A program made the translations under genes and the position numbers. Shown piece by piece: positions 17,229 to 26,378 of a stretch of DNA of 64,000 bases. The notes under the pieces were generated by a model. The model had not been told where the DNA came from and did not search any database. It saw only the letters and a program-made list of their open reading frames with translations. Origin of the DNA: Sphingobium sp. (GTDB taxonomy: Bacteria; Pseudomonadota; Alphaproteobacteria; Sphingomonadales; Sphingomonadaceae). The stretch spans positions 62,001-126,000 of the forward strand of contig NZ_QFOA01000004.1 in the NCBI RefSeq assembly GCF_003248505.1, given 5' to 3'. The stretch's first letter is position 1, and each line of letters begins with the position of its first letter.

Positions 17229-18137
17229 ATGGGAATGAAGAACGATCCGAAATGGCTGCCGCCGATGTCGGCGCTGACCGCTTTCGAAGCGGCAGTGCAT
17301 CATGGTGGCTTTTCCCGCGCGGGGGAAGCGATCGGCCTGACGCAAAGCGCGGTCAGCCGCCAGATCGCGCAGCTTGAGGCGATGCTCCAGACGCCGCTGT
17401 TCGACCGGATCGGGCGCCGCGTGCGACTGAACGAGGCGGGGCGTGCCTATGCCGACGATCTGCTGCCCGCGATTGACGCTATTCGCCGCGCCACCGCCCG
17501 GGCTTCGGCGCAGCGGCAGCGCAGGGCGTTGCGCATCGCTACCCTGCCGAGCTTCGGGATGCGCTGGCTTGCCCCCCGCCTGCCGCAACTGACCGCGCGC
17601 CATCCCGACCTGGTCGTGGACTTTGCCGCCCGGTCGGAACCGTTCGATTTCGGGCATGAGGATTTCGATGCAGCTGTCCACTTCGGTGTCGCGGAAGAAT
17701 GGCCCGGCGTCGTTGCGGACTTCCTGTTTCGCGAGGAGGCGGTGCCGGTCTGCTCTCCCGCTTGGCTGGCCGCCCATCCGCTGCGCACGCCTGCCGACCT
17801 GCTCAGCGTCCCGCTGCTCAGCCAGAGTTCGCGGCGCGACGCCTGGCCTCGCTGGCTGGCGGCGGCGGGTGTCGATGCGTCCGCGCTGGAGCCGGGGCCC
17901 GCGTTCGAACATTTCCTGATGCTGGCGCAGGCATCGGCGGCGGGCGCCGGGGTCGCGCTGATCCCGAGCTTCCTCATCCAGCCGGAACTGGAAGCAGGCG
18001 CGCTCGTCGTGCCTTTCGTCCGGCCTTTGTCGACCGACCAAGCCTATTATCTCGTCTATCCGTCATCCGCCCTCGACGGTCCGCTGCGGCCGTTTCGCGA
18101 CTGGCTGATCGATCAGGCGGGCAGGGGAGCGGCCTAA
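17229..18137 (+). CDS. LysR-family transcriptional regulator (GcvA-like)
   Basis: 302 residues, ATG at 17229 (a second in-frame ATG is at 17235). N-terminal winged helix-turn-helix (about 15-75: LTAFEAAVHHGGFSRAGEA, then TQSAVSRQIAQLEAML), followed by a periplasmic-binding-protein-like effector domain. Reads away from the DUF1338-aldehyde dehydrogenase operon across a three-half-site region, so it most likely controls that operon and itself; the inducer is probably an intermediate of the pathway. Its stop overlaps that of the convergent SPOR gene by 4 bp. Confidence 0.9.
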   Translation: MGMKNDPKWLPPMSALTAFEAAVHHGGFSRAGEAIGLTQSAVSRQIAQLEAMLQTPLFDRIGRRVRLNEAGRAYADDLLPAIDAIRRATARASAQRQRRALRIATLPSFGMRWLAPRLPQLTARHPDLVVDFAARSEPFDFGHEDFDAAVHFGVAEEWPGVVADFLFREEAVPVCSPAWLAAHPLRTPADLLSVPLLSQSSRRDAWPRWLAAAGVDASALEPGPAFEHFLMLAQASAAGAGVALIPSFLIQPELEAGALVVPFVRPLSTDQAYYLVYPSSALDGPLRPFRDWLIDQAGRGAA

Positions 18138-19123
18138 AGCTTTTTGGGCATGCAGTCCGAACCCGCTGCCTTGATCCGCCCGCACAGACGCGCGGCGTCG
18201 GCGGCGCTGGCGACCGGCCCGGCCTGAAGCCGCGTCACCCTGCCCGCTTTTTCATAATAGGATTTGTAGGCGGACAGGCCGCTGACGCTTTTTGTGAGTT
18301 GGCCCCACAGCGCGCGGGCGCGGGCTTCCTCGCCGAATGCGCCCAGCTGAACGCGCCATCCGCCCGAGGCGGCGGGAGCGGGGGCGGGGGCGGGAGCGGC
18401 GACAGCTTTGCTGGCCACGACTGTTCGTACGGGCTTGGGCGGGGAGGGGCGTGCTGGCGTCGGTTCTGTCGCCGCGGGCGGCAGTTCGGCCTTGCGGACC
18501 GGCTTGGGTTGATCGCGCGTCGGGGCCGGGGGCGTAGCAGCGGCGGCCAGCACATCCTTGTCGCCGCGCTCCATCCCCGCGGCCAGCGCCAGACCCTTTC
18601 GCCGTTGATCCTCGGGGATATATTTGTCCATCTCGGCCAAGCTGCTGGAGGCCTGCGGCAGGCCCGACGCGGATGCGCGGGTCATCAGCGCATAGGCGCG
18701 CACCCAATCCTTGCCGATCAGGTCACCGTTGAAGAGCGTGGTCGCCACGATATATTGCGCGCGCGGTTCGCCCCGGCTGGCGGATTTCTGAAGGAATGGC
18801 ATCGCCCCGGCGCGGTCGCCCTGCTGGAAAAGCAGCACGCCCAGATTGTCTTCGGCGCGCAGATGCCCCTGACGCTGCGCCTTGCGATACCAGTCGATAG
18901 CGGCGTTGAAGTCGGGCTGCACCCCGCGTCCCAGCTTGTAGGCCTGAGCCAGGTTGAATTGCGCATCGGGATCGCCCGCCTCGGCAAGGGGACGCCACTG
19001 GGCAATCGCCTTGGCATAATCGCCCTGCTGCCAGGCATCGACGCCGGCCTTCACGTCCGCAAGCGCGGGCATTGCCCCCGCGATCATCGCCGTTACCATC
19101 AGGCCTTTCCACATCCGCTTCAT
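18134..19123 (-). CDS. Exported Sel1/TPR-repeat protein with C-terminal SPOR domain
   Basis: 329 residues from ATG 19123, which gives a clean signal peptide (MKRMWKGLMVTAMIAGAMPALA). Residues about 25-180 are Sel1/TPR-type repeats (QWRPLAEAGDPDAQFNLAQAY, then repeats beginning WYRKAQRQGHLRAEDN). A proline/alanine-rich linker (PAPAPAPAAS) leads to a SPOR domain (GGWRVQLGAFGEEARARALW). SPOR domains bind denuded peptidoglycan at the division septum, so an envelope or division role is likely. The 4-bp overlap of stops with lysR leaves no room for a terminator. Confidence 0.87.
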   Translation of the reverse strand: MKRMWKGLMVTAMIAGAMPALADVKAGVDAWQQGDYAKAIAQWRPLAEAGDPDAQFNLAQAYKLGRGVQPDFNAAIDWYRKAQRQGHLRAEDNLGVLLFQQGDRAGAMPFLQKSASRGEPRAQYIVATTLFNGDLIGKDWVRAYALMTRASASGLPQASSSLAEMDKYIPEDQRRKGLALAAGMERGDKDVLAAAATPPAPTRDQPKPVRKAELPPAATEPTPARPSPPKPVRTVVASKAVAAPAPAPAPAASGGWRVQLGAFGEEARARALWGQLTKSVSGLSAYKSYYEKAGRVTRLQAGPVASAADAARLCGRIKAAGSDCMPKKL

Positions 19124-19302
19124 GTGCGCCACTTCCACCAAGTCAAAGATCGAGGGATGCTTATCAGCGCACAAGGTTAAAGTCCTGTTAGTGACGCGAA
19201 GTACTGTCCCGCTTTGGCCCGCTTCCGGCGAGGATGCTCAGTTAACCATTTTTTAGGTGGGCCCGTGGCATTCCGTAACGGAACTGGATTTCCTTGGGGG
19301 AC

Positions 19303-20028
19303 ATGCGCGTGCGGATATTGGCATTGGCATCGCAGAAGGGCGGATCGGGCAAGACCACCCTGTCGGGCCATCTTGCCGTGCAGGCGCAGATCGCCGGGGC
19401 GGGTCCGGTCGTACTGATCGATATCGATCCTCAGGGTTCGCTGGCCGACTGGTGGAACGAGCGGGAAGCGGAGTATCCCGCCTTCGCCCAGACCACCGTC
19501 TCGCGGCTCGCGACGGATTTGGAAACCTTGCGGGAGCAGGGGTTCAAGCTCGCCGTCATCGACACGCCGCCCGCCATCACCATGGCGATCCAGAGCGTCA
19601 TTTCGGTCGCCGAACTCATCGTCGTGCCGACCCGTCCCAGCCCGCACGATCTGCGCGCGGTCGGCGCTACCGTCGATCTTTGCGAACGTGCGGGCAAGCC
19701 GCTGATCTTCGTCGTGAACGCTGCGACGCCCAAGGCGCGCATCACGTCCGAAGCCGCCGTGGCGCTGTCGCAGCACGGAACCGTCGCGCCGGTGACGCTG
19801 CATCACCGCACCGATTTCGCCGCCTCCATGATCGACGGCCGCACCGTGATGGAGGTCGATCCCAAGGGGCGTTCGGCCGCCGAGGTGACGGCATTGTGGA
19901 CCTATGTCTCCGACCGGTTGGAGCGCAATTTCCGCCGGACGGTGTTCAGCGTGCCGCAAGGCAGCGTCGGCACCGTGCCGACCCGCCAGCCGGGACAGGG
20001 CTTCGGTCGCCGTGTGATGGGCCAGTGA
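19303..20028 (+). CDS. ParA family ATPase (orphan)
   Basis: 241 residues from ATG 19303; TTG 19294 is an alternative and has a more normal distance to GGA-type upstream sequence. Deviant Walker A SQKGGSGKTTLSGHLA with the two lysines of ParA/MinD ATPases, switch I DIDPQGSLADWW and Walker B LAVIDTPPA. Family members position plasmids, chromosomes or protein assemblies. There is no parB downstream; a ribbon-helix-helix-ended protein follows after 14 bp, so it is not the chromosomal ParAB pair. Confidence 0.88.
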   Translation: MRVRILALASQKGGSGKTTLSGHLAVQAQIAGAGPVVLIDIDPQGSLADWWNEREAEYPAFAQTTVSRLATDLETLREQGFKLAVIDTPPAITMAIQSVISVAELIVVPTRPSPHDLRAVGATVDLCERAGKPLIFVVNAATPKARITSEAAVALSQHGTVAPVTLHHRTDFAASMIDGRTVMEVDPKGRSAAEVTALWTYVSDRLERNFRRTVFSVPQGSVGTVPTRQPGQGFGRRVMGQ

Positions 20029-20042
20029 GGAGCGTCAGGACC

Positions 20043-20543
20043 ATGTCCGAACCCAAACCCCTCGCTTCCCTCACTTCCGGTTTGCTGGCGCGCAAAGGCG
20101 CGGCACAGCCCGCGATGCGCCGTCCGACGATCGGCTTCGGGCGTCCCGCTGCAATGCCGCAGGACGATCTTGGCTGGAACGACATGGGCTTCGATGTCGA
20201 ATCCGCGCCGCATCCGGTGGAGGAGTCCGCATCACCCATCGGCCTGACGCCGATAACGCCCTTAGCGGTCGAGCCGCCTGTTGTCGTGCAGCGCAAGTCG
20301 CTGGCGCGCCGTCTGGCGGCCGGGGGGATCGCGCCGGACGCGGCACCCGCAAAAGGGCGCAAGGCGGCTTTCACACTGCGTCTCGATACCGAACGGCATC
20401 TTAAGCTGCGTCTGGCCTGCGCGGTCAGCGGACGGTCCGCCCAGCAGGTCGTGACGCAGGCGCTCGACGATTTTCTCAGCGACCAGCCGGAGATCGACCG
20501 GCTGGCCGAACAACTCCCGCGCGTGCGCGGCGGCAAGGTATAA
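20043..20543 (+). CDS. Hypothetical protein with C-terminal ribbon-helix-helix-like domain
   Basis: 166 residues, ATG at 20043, 14 bp after parA. The first ~100 residues are low-complexity and proline-rich; the last ~55 (AAFTLRLDTERHLKLRLA, then SGRSAQQVVTQALDDFL) look like a strand-helix-helix DNA-binding fold as in ParD, MetJ or ParG. By position it is the likely DNA- or partner-binding companion of the ParA, as in ParA/ParG-type systems. No family name can be assigned with certainty. Confidence 0.7.
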   Translation: MSEPKPLASLTSGLLARKGAAQPAMRRPTIGFGRPAAMPQDDLGWNDMGFDVESAPHPVEESASPIGLTPITPLAVEPPVVVQRKSLARRLAAGGIAPDAAPAKGRKAAFTLRLDTERHLKLRLACAVSGRSAQQVVTQALDDFLSDQPEIDRLAEQLPRVRGGKV

Positions 20544-20557
20544 GGGTGGGTAGAGCC

Positions 20558-21841
20558 ATGAACCGTAAGATGTTGCATAGGGCGGCGCTGTCGTCGCTGC
20601 TGATCGCCACGACGATGGTCGGCTGCACCGGCGCGGCGTTTCGTCCGTCGGCGTCCGCTGTGCAGGCGAAGGCCGATCCGGACAAGCTGGCCGCTGCCGC
20701 CGACAAGGCGATCACGGCCCACAACGGCGCCAAGGCGGTCGAGGCGGCGGAAGCGGCCGTGCAGTTGTCGCCGCAGAATGCCGCCTACCGCCACTTGCTG
20801 GGACGCGCCTATATCGCCGCCGGACGCTTCGCTTCGGCACAGAGCGCGTTGACTGACGCGATGGCGCTTGGCAATGCCGACGCGTCGACAATCGTCAGCC
20901 TGGCGCTGGTGCAGGTGGCGCAGGGCCGCGCGGAAGAGGCGCGCGCCTTGCTGGCGGCGCACGCCGATATCGTGCCTGCCGGGGACTATGGCCTCGCCAT
21001 GGCGATGGCGGGCGATCCCGGCGAGGGCGTGCGCATCCTGTCCGAAGCGATCCACGATCCGTCCGCAACCGCCCGTACGCGCCAGAATCTGGCCTATGCT
21101 TACGCACTGGCGGGCCGGTGGAAGGATGCGCGCTTGATGGCGGGCTTCGACATGGAGCCGCTCGCCGCCAACAAGCGGATTTCCGACTGGGCCCAAATGG
21201 CCGAACCGTCGCTCGCGCCGCTGCGCGTGGCCGCGCTGATGGGCGTGACGCCCGCCGCCGATCCGGGTCAGCCCGTCGCGCTGGCACTGGCCGCTCCGGT
21301 CGACGCACCGATGGCGCTGGCGCAGACCGATGCCGCGCCCCAGGCATCCGCACCGGTCGAAATGGCGCGGGCGGAACCCGTTGCCGCTGCCGTTCCGGTC
21401 GAGGAAGCCGCGCCTGCACCGATCAGCTTTGCCGAGCGTGCGGCGATCAAGGCACGCCTGGACGAGCCCGCTTCCCAAAAGCTGACCGCGCACATTGCGA
21501 AGGTCGCCGCTTACCGTCCCACCGCCGGTGCCGCCAGCAATTGGGTAGTGCAGTTGGGCGCGTATGACAGCGCCGCCGTGGCCAAGGAAAAATGGTTCGC
21601 TATGGCACGCCGCAGCGGCACGATCGCGGCTTTCCCGGTGGTGACGAGCCAGGTGACAGTCAGTGGGAAGGCCTATCATCGCCTAGCTGTCAGCGGCTTT
21701 GGCGGCCGGGCCGACGCGCTTGGCCTGTGCCGCTCGATCCGGGCACAGCATGGCCAGTGCTTCGTGCGTCAGACCGGCCCCGACGCCACCTTACAGCGCT
21801 GGGCGCTTGCCACCCACGGGCGGCAGTTCGCCGGTCGCTGA
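20558..21841 (+). CDS. Lipoprotein with TPR repeats and SPOR domain
   Basis: 427 residues, ATG at 20558 (a GTG 12 nt upstream is less likely). Lipoprotein signal MNRKMLHRAALSSLLIATTM followed by lipobox VGC, so the mature protein is anchored in a membrane, probably the outer one. TPR-like helices span about 45-200 (AAEAAVQLSPQNAAYRHLLGR), then an alanine/proline-rich linker and a C-terminal SPOR domain (SNWVVQLGAYDSAAVAKEKW). Follows the ParA/RHH pair by 14 bp and is probably the third gene of that operon. A second SPOR/TPR protein lies on the other side of parA. Confidence 0.87.
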   Translation: MNRKMLHRAALSSLLIATTMVGCTGAAFRPSASAVQAKADPDKLAAAADKAITAHNGAKAVEAAEAAVQLSPQNAAYRHLLGRAYIAAGRFASAQSALTDAMALGNADASTIVSLALVQVAQGRAEEARALLAAHADIVPAGDYGLAMAMAGDPGEGVRILSEAIHDPSATARTRQNLAYAYALAGRWKDARLMAGFDMEPLAANKRISDWAQMAEPSLAPLRVAALMGVTPAADPGQPVALALAAPVDAPMALAQTDAAPQASAPVEMARAEPVAAAVPVEEAAPAPISFAERAAIKARLDEPASQKLTAHIAKVAAYRPTAGAASNWVVQLGAYDSAAVAKEKWFAMARRSGTIAAFPVVTSQVTVSGKAYHRLAVSGFGGRADALGLCRSIRAQHGQCFVRQTGPDATLQRWALATHGRQFAGR

Positions 21842-21865
21842 AACCTTCTCCCAGCAGCACCTTGA

Positions 21866-21902
21866 AGCGCGCGCGGCCCATTGGGCTTCGCGCGTTTTTT
21901 TT
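21866..21902 (+). terminator. Rho-independent terminator of the parA-SPOR operon
   Basis: GC-rich hairpin (CGCGCG and GCCC arms pairing with GGGC and CGCGCG, loop ATT) followed directly by eight T (21895-21902). It starts 25 bp after the lipoprotein stop. Confidence 0.8.
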
Positions 21903-22469
21903 GGCGCGCGGCGGACGGTACGATGCGTAAGGAAAACTGGCTCCCACGTTGGCTCACATCGCGAACTTCTTCAAGCATCCGACGCTCGAAGCGCGGAAAA
22001 TTGTCACGCGTTATCGTGCCACGTTCGGGAACGCAGCATAGGTTCTCATAGCCCCGTAATTCAACGTTGCTCCATCGACAGAAGATCGCTGGTCATCGTC
22101 TACGGCGATGGCTGGCAATCCCCGATGCGCGGCGCTCGCACCGGGCCTCACAATCGATCGTGGCACGAGGTCCGGCGGTTCATCGTTCAAGAGAACGTGT
22201 AGCTCGGCTGGCTCTCGGTTCGATCCGATGCGATAATGGCTAAGGGACAAATGCGCTGCAATGGGTAGGGCATTTAAGTGCCGAAGCGGCACTGAAATGC
22301 CGCTTCGGCACGAACGATCTTCAGGGCAGGCGGGTCTGCGACCTGCGCTAATCAGTGGTGAATCGCATCTCGATCCGCATCATAGAGCGGATTCTTGGGC
22401 CCAATCGGCGGCTCCGCGCGCTTGAACGCGTCGGGCCCAGCACTCGACATTGGCTCGGCGGACGAGGCG
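21903..22469. other. 567-bp gap at the edge of the accessory region
   Basis: No gene is supported. It lies between the terminator of the chromosomal parA-SPOR operon and the end of the defence operon, and contains a strong 14-bp-stem hairpin (22278-22311). No integrase gene, tRNA gene or clear direct repeat marking an integration site was found by eye. Confidence 0.6.
22278..22311. repeat. Perfect 14-bp inverted repeat hairpin
   Basis: GTGCCGAAGCGGCA (22278-22291), loop CTGAAA, TGCCGCTTCGGCAC (22298-22311). It lies about 160 bp beyond the stop of the last gene of the defence operon and reads the same on both strands. There is no T run on the minus-strand 3' side, so it may be a terminator, a processing hairpin or a mobile-element end. 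Confidence 0.6.
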
Positions 22470-23528
22470 TCAATCTATTACCATCGTTTCCAACTCGGCC
22501 TCCCAACTCGGCGCGGGGTTGAAGGCGGAGACCTGCTCGGGAATGTGCATCGTAAAGGAAAGCCCCTGCGCTTGGACGAATGTCTGGGCGAGGAGGTTCC
22601 GACTTAGCGTGAGCATCGCCGGGTCGTCGACGCGGTAGAGCCGCGGCAGGAAAGTGTGCGTGTAGCGCGTTCCGTAGGCGCTCCACTCCTGCATGGTACA
22701 ATGGGAATATCCGCTGCTTGATACCGTGCCGTAGAGCGACACCCGTCGCAGGAACTCGTCAGCCAGTTCGGCGCCCATTTTTGGAGCGGAGAGCAGGTTG
22801 ACGATAGTGCTTACGATCGCAGGAAGGTTCTCGCCGATCGAGTTTGATGCGGCGAGGCCGATGCTCATCATGTGTAGGCTCTCGATCTCGCCTGACGGAA
22901 GCTGGGCCGGCTCAAGTTGGTGAAGACCGCTGAACTCGTGGATGGAGACGCTCGCTTGCGTCGTCTTCACCTCGATCGCGTGATTGCCGATGCGGAAGTC
23001 GCGGCCGCCCTCTCTCCACCCGTGCCAGTAGTCTAGGCAGCGCAGCATCTTCTCCGGCTCGCCGGCACGCGCAAGGAGGAGTTGGCGAAGGAGAGTCAGT
23101 TCGCCGATCAGTCCAATGATCACCTCTTCCGACAGCGCGCCGCGACGGATCGCCATCTCGATGATGGGCTCGACGTCCGTGAATGCCGGCTGGACTCCGG
23201 CTGGTCCACCGATGCCCGCCCGGAGCAGTTCGATTGCGATCAGAGCCGCGACCGACGCGAAATGGGGCGCCGCGGGCAGGACAATTCTGCTCGCCGAGAA
23301 CGGGTCGCCACCCTCCTCGGGCCGCCAGTCGCCGTGCTGCACGTGGCGCCGGACGAGCGACGACGACGCCCTCAATTCGTCACCCCGGATGAAGATCTCG
23401 TAGTCGCCCGACGCGGTGCGGCCGATCGCCAGCGGCAGGCCTAACCACCGCAGGTTCCGGGTGTGACCTTCGGGAACGGCGAGTGCCTCGAGGTCGTTGC
23501 GAAGCGACTCGAAGTGGGTGTCGCTCAT
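22470..23528 (-). CDS. PD-(D/E)XK motif protein (nuclease of the defence operon)
   Basis: 352 residues, ATG at 23528 overlapping the Z1 gene stop as ATGA. The catalytic signature of the PD-(D/E)XK nuclease fold is visible: glutamate in LIGELTLLRQLL (about 143), aspartate in GGRDFRI (177) and the E-x-K of HAIEVKTTQ (186-188). It matches the family annotated as PD-(D/E)XK motif protein, usually found directly beside a Z1-domain ATPase. It would be the DNA-cutting subunit. Last gene of the operon. Confidence 0.85.
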   Translation of the reverse strand: MSDTHFESLRNDLEALAVPEGHTRNLRWLGLPLAIGRTASGDYEIFIRGDELRASSSLVRRHVQHGDWRPEEGGDPFSASRIVLPAAPHFASVAALIAIELLRAGIGGPAGVQPAFTDVEPIIEMAIRRGALSEEVIIGLIGELTLLRQLLLARAGEPEKMLRCLDYWHGWREGGRDFRIGNHAIEVKTTQASVSIHEFSGLHQLEPAQLPSGEIESLHMMSIGLAASNSIGENLPAIVSTIVNLLSAPKMGAELADEFLRRVSLYGTVSSSGYSHCTMQEWSAYGTRYTHTFLPRLYRVDDPAMLTLSRNLLAQTFVQAQGLSFTMHIPEQVSAFNPAPSWEAELETMVID

Positions 23529-26377
23529 GTTCGGAGGGCCGCGATATGGTCGGGGCCGCCGTGCGGCAGGCCAAGGCCGATCGCCAACTGGTCGGTGGGA
23601 AGATCGGGCGCGTTGACCACGTGTAGGAGGGCGAGACCGGGATGGCCGCGGGGACGCCAGCTTGCGCCCCCCTGGATGCTCGGCACGGGCGCAGTACGGT
23701 GGAAGTAATAGTCAATCAGTTCGTCGCCGAAGTAGGTGCCACCGTATCCGCGGGTGCCCCAAAGGGTCTGCAGTGCGCGGCCGTTCGGTGTCCGTTCGCG
23801 CGTCACGGCCTTTATTCCTCTCACCGCCAAGCGGGCGTCACGTGCGATGTTCTGGCCATGCCTGAACGCGATGTAAAACATGGGCGTCGCCGAGCGAAGG
23901 GTGTCTGCGTAGTTCCATGGAACCTCCGGTCGGTCCGTCGGGTAGAATCCGGGCGCCGAGTGGTCACCTGTGAGGTGGGACCACAGCCTGAGGTAGGCCG
24001 CGATTGAATAAGGGCAGGACTGGGGCTCGGCCCCGTAATCCTGCGGATTCCGCATGGGCGGCGTGAAGAGTTGGTCGTCGATGCCGAGCAGCCGGGAGTA
24101 GTGATCCCACCGCTGGCTCAGTTCGTTGCCGAGGTCGGGATCGTGGCGGGTGAACCGCAGGTCGTTGAGCGTCGCGGCGATGCGTTGGAGGCTGACCGGC
24201 TCCGTTCTGATCAGACCTCGTTCCAGCCCGTTGTCGTCCCTGAGGGGCACCCATTCCCCATCGTCGAGCAATCGCGCGGCGACATCGATGTTGTGCCGTG
24301 CGAGGACGTCGTCCTCGGATTCGACGAGCCGGATGGAGGGCCTGGGCCCCGGCGACAGCGGAACCTTGCGCGCCTCGACCTTGCTCGTCGCGACGAATGA
24401 GGCGCCCTGGAGGACGAGCGCCGGCCCGATCGCCTCGCCACCACAGTCCATCGAGGCGATCACCTCCGACTTCAGCGCGTTGTCGTTCACGTGGTAGCGT
24501 CTGAACAGCTCAAGTTGGTCCTCGTAGGTGAAGACCCTGCAGAAGGGTAGGAAGCCACCCCGGTAGCCGAACCAGCGCTGCATTTGCATCTGCGTGTCAG
24601 CGGCTGGCTCGGCTGCGCCGCGGAGGAACAGGCTCGTCGTCAGGCCCTCCAGGGTAAGGCCGCGTGAGAGCACGTTCCCTGCCACGAATATCGACAGGCT
24701 GTCCGGGGGGATTCGGAAGTCTCCGTCCGCGCCATCCTCGACCTCGAAGCGCGGGCGGTCATCCGACGCCGGGTCGCTGTTGAGGACGCGTAGGCGGACG
24801 TTTGGGAAGACCCTCTCCAGCAGAGCGCTCCGAACCTCGGGCCACCTGGCCATCGGTATCGGGGTGTATGGGGCCTGTGGAAGGGTAGATAGGGCCATTC
24901 GGGAGGCCTCAAAGCGCGCGAGCCACGCCGACCATTCGGCCTCCTCGAGGCCGAGCCTGCGCGTCAGGCCTTCGGTCGAGATGTCGAGCCGTTCCGCCAT
25001 CTCCTCGTTCGGTTCCACCGCGGCCTCGAACCCCGGCTCCGACATGGCCCAGCGGACCACGTCGATCGCCGTGTTGAAGTGGTCCTCCTTGCGCGCCGAG
25101 GGGTGGATCAGCATCGTGTGCGGACCTCGCGCGGCGGCGCGCGCGTCCTCGGCCGAGGTGTAGACGCGCCCGCGATCGAACGCAGATTCCCAGCCGGCCT
25201 CAAGGCTTCTGATCGCCGCCCCGACCATGTAGCAGCGGAGCGCGTCTGATAGCATCGACCAGCGTAGGCCTTCGCGCCGGTCTGCGAGTTCCGCGTCCGA
25301 CTCGCCGGGGCGCGGATCGGGGAAGAGCGACGTGCGGCACAATGCGCCGTCGCCCGCCTTCCGCAGCCGCTCGTAGAACATCTCGCCGCCACAGTAGTAG
25401 GAGCGGATGCCCGCCGTCTCAGCATAGCCGAGCGAGCGCGGTCTCACCGACCCGACTGGTCCCGGCGTGCGGAGGGCGGCGTTGAAGTCCCGCGGGCTCA
25501 ACGGGTTGTGCGTCGCCTGCAGGAAGTTGGCCTGCGGCGTCGCGGTGTAGGCCACGTAGCTCGCCAGAAGCGCCGGATGGCGCGTCGCGGCCACGTCGGG
25601 ATCGCCACTCCACAGCGCCGTGATCAGCCGGGGCGTAAGCTTCTGCGAGCGGTCGCTGTCGAGCACGCTTGCGTCGTCCGCCTCGTCGTCCAGGATTAGG
25701 ATGGTGTAGGGCTTCGTCCGGCCGTCGAGGAAATTGTCGGAGATGACCTCTCCGAGGAACCGCCTGAGCGTCAGGAGGTGATCGTCCTCCTTGGGGACGA
25801 CGCAGATGATGGGCCGCCCGGCTTTCAGCGCCTGCCGCGCGAGCGGCCTCTGCAGGTATCGCGACGGATCGGCCCGCTGCTCGTGGAGGATGTCGGCGGG
25901 CTGCGGCAGGATCAGGCGCTCCGCGCGGCGACGGTATGCGTTGTCCGCGGTCGACCCATCGAGTTGGCCGAGCAGACGCTCGTATGTCTGGAGCCAAAGG
26001 CTCACGCGGGTGCCAGCCAGCAGGATCAACAGATCGACGCCTGCGTCGAGCGCCAATGCCGCAACGCCCAGCATGCTGGCCGTCTTGCCGGACTGGACGG
26101 AGCCGACGACCATCCCGGTCCGGACCCGGGACTCGGGCCAGGATGCCGGGTCGAACTCTTCGCCGCCTTTCGGCAGGGCACTCCTAACGATGTAGCGTGC
26201 GTCGTCCTCCAGCACCTCAAGCGCGGTCGGGGAGAGCCGTCCCTCCACGCTGGCACGGTATCGCGCCCACCAGGGCGCGCCCCCGATCGTTGTGCCTGAT
26301 CTCTCGAAATCGGCCGAAGGCGCATCGCCAACAGGAACGATCGCGGCCGGGCCGAGGCTGGGCTCACCCTCGACCAT
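23525..26377 (-). CDS. Z1 domain-containing ATPase/helicase-like protein
   Basis: 950 residues, ATG at 26377, 1 bp after the DUF262 stop. An ATPase of the superfamily-2 helicase type: Walker A GSVQSGKT (92-99), Walker B LILDDEADD (228-235), then the Z1 signature around NVLSRGLTLEGL (about 570) and QMQMQRWFGYRGG (about 600), which resembles helicase motif VI. Z1 proteins occur in defence islands with cytosine methylases and PD-(D/E)XK proteins. Likely the motor or sensor of the system; whether it translocates DNA cannot be told from sequence. Confidence 0.88.
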   Translation of the reverse strand: MVEGEPSLGPAAIVPVGDAPSADFERSGTTIGGAPWWARYRASVEGRLSPTALEVLEDDARYIVRSALPKGGEEFDPASWPESRVRTGMVVGSVQSGKTASMLGVAALALDAGVDLLILLAGTRVSLWLQTYERLLGQLDGSTADNAYRRRAERLILPQPADILHEQRADPSRYLQRPLARQALKAGRPIICVVPKEDDHLLTLRRFLGEVISDNFLDGRTKPYTILILDDEADDASVLDSDRSQKLTPRLITALWSGDPDVAATRHPALLASYVAYTATPQANFLQATHNPLSPRDFNAALRTPGPVGSVRPRSLGYAETAGIRSYYCGGEMFYERLRKAGDGALCRTSLFPDPRPGESDAELADRREGLRWSMLSDALRCYMVGAAIRSLEAGWESAFDRGRVYTSAEDARAAARGPHTMLIHPSARKEDHFNTAIDVVRWAMSEPGFEAAVEPNEEMAERLDISTEGLTRRLGLEEAEWSAWLARFEASRMALSTLPQAPYTPIPMARWPEVRSALLERVFPNVRLRVLNSDPASDDRPRFEVEDGADGDFRIPPDSLSIFVAGNVLSRGLTLEGLTTSLFLRGAAEPAADTQMQMQRWFGYRGGFLPFCRVFTYEDQLELFRRYHVNDNALKSEVIASMDCGGEAIGPALVLQGASFVATSKVEARKVPLSPGPRPSIRLVESEDDVLARHNIDVAARLLDDGEWVPLRDDNGLERGLIRTEPVSLQRIAATLNDLRFTRHDPDLGNELSQRWDHYSRLLGIDDQLFTPPMRNPQDYGAEPQSCPYSIAAYLRLWSHLTGDHSAPGFYPTDRPEVPWNYADTLRSATPMFYIAFRHGQNIARDARLAVRGIKAVTRERTPNGRALQTLWGTRGYGGTYFGDELIDYYFHRTAPVPSIQGGASWRPRGHPGLALLHVVNAPDLPTDQLAIGLGLPHGGPDHIAALRT

Positions 26378-26378
26378 A

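Noticed and set aside
22205..22250. tRNA-like T-arm GGTTCGATCC near 22217
   Set aside because: The flanking bases do not form a 5-bp T stem and no acceptor, D or anticodon arms fit around it.
22395..22607. Plus-strand ORF at the edge of the defence operon
   Set aside because: Antisense to the end of the PD-(D/E)XK gene and without a ribosome site.
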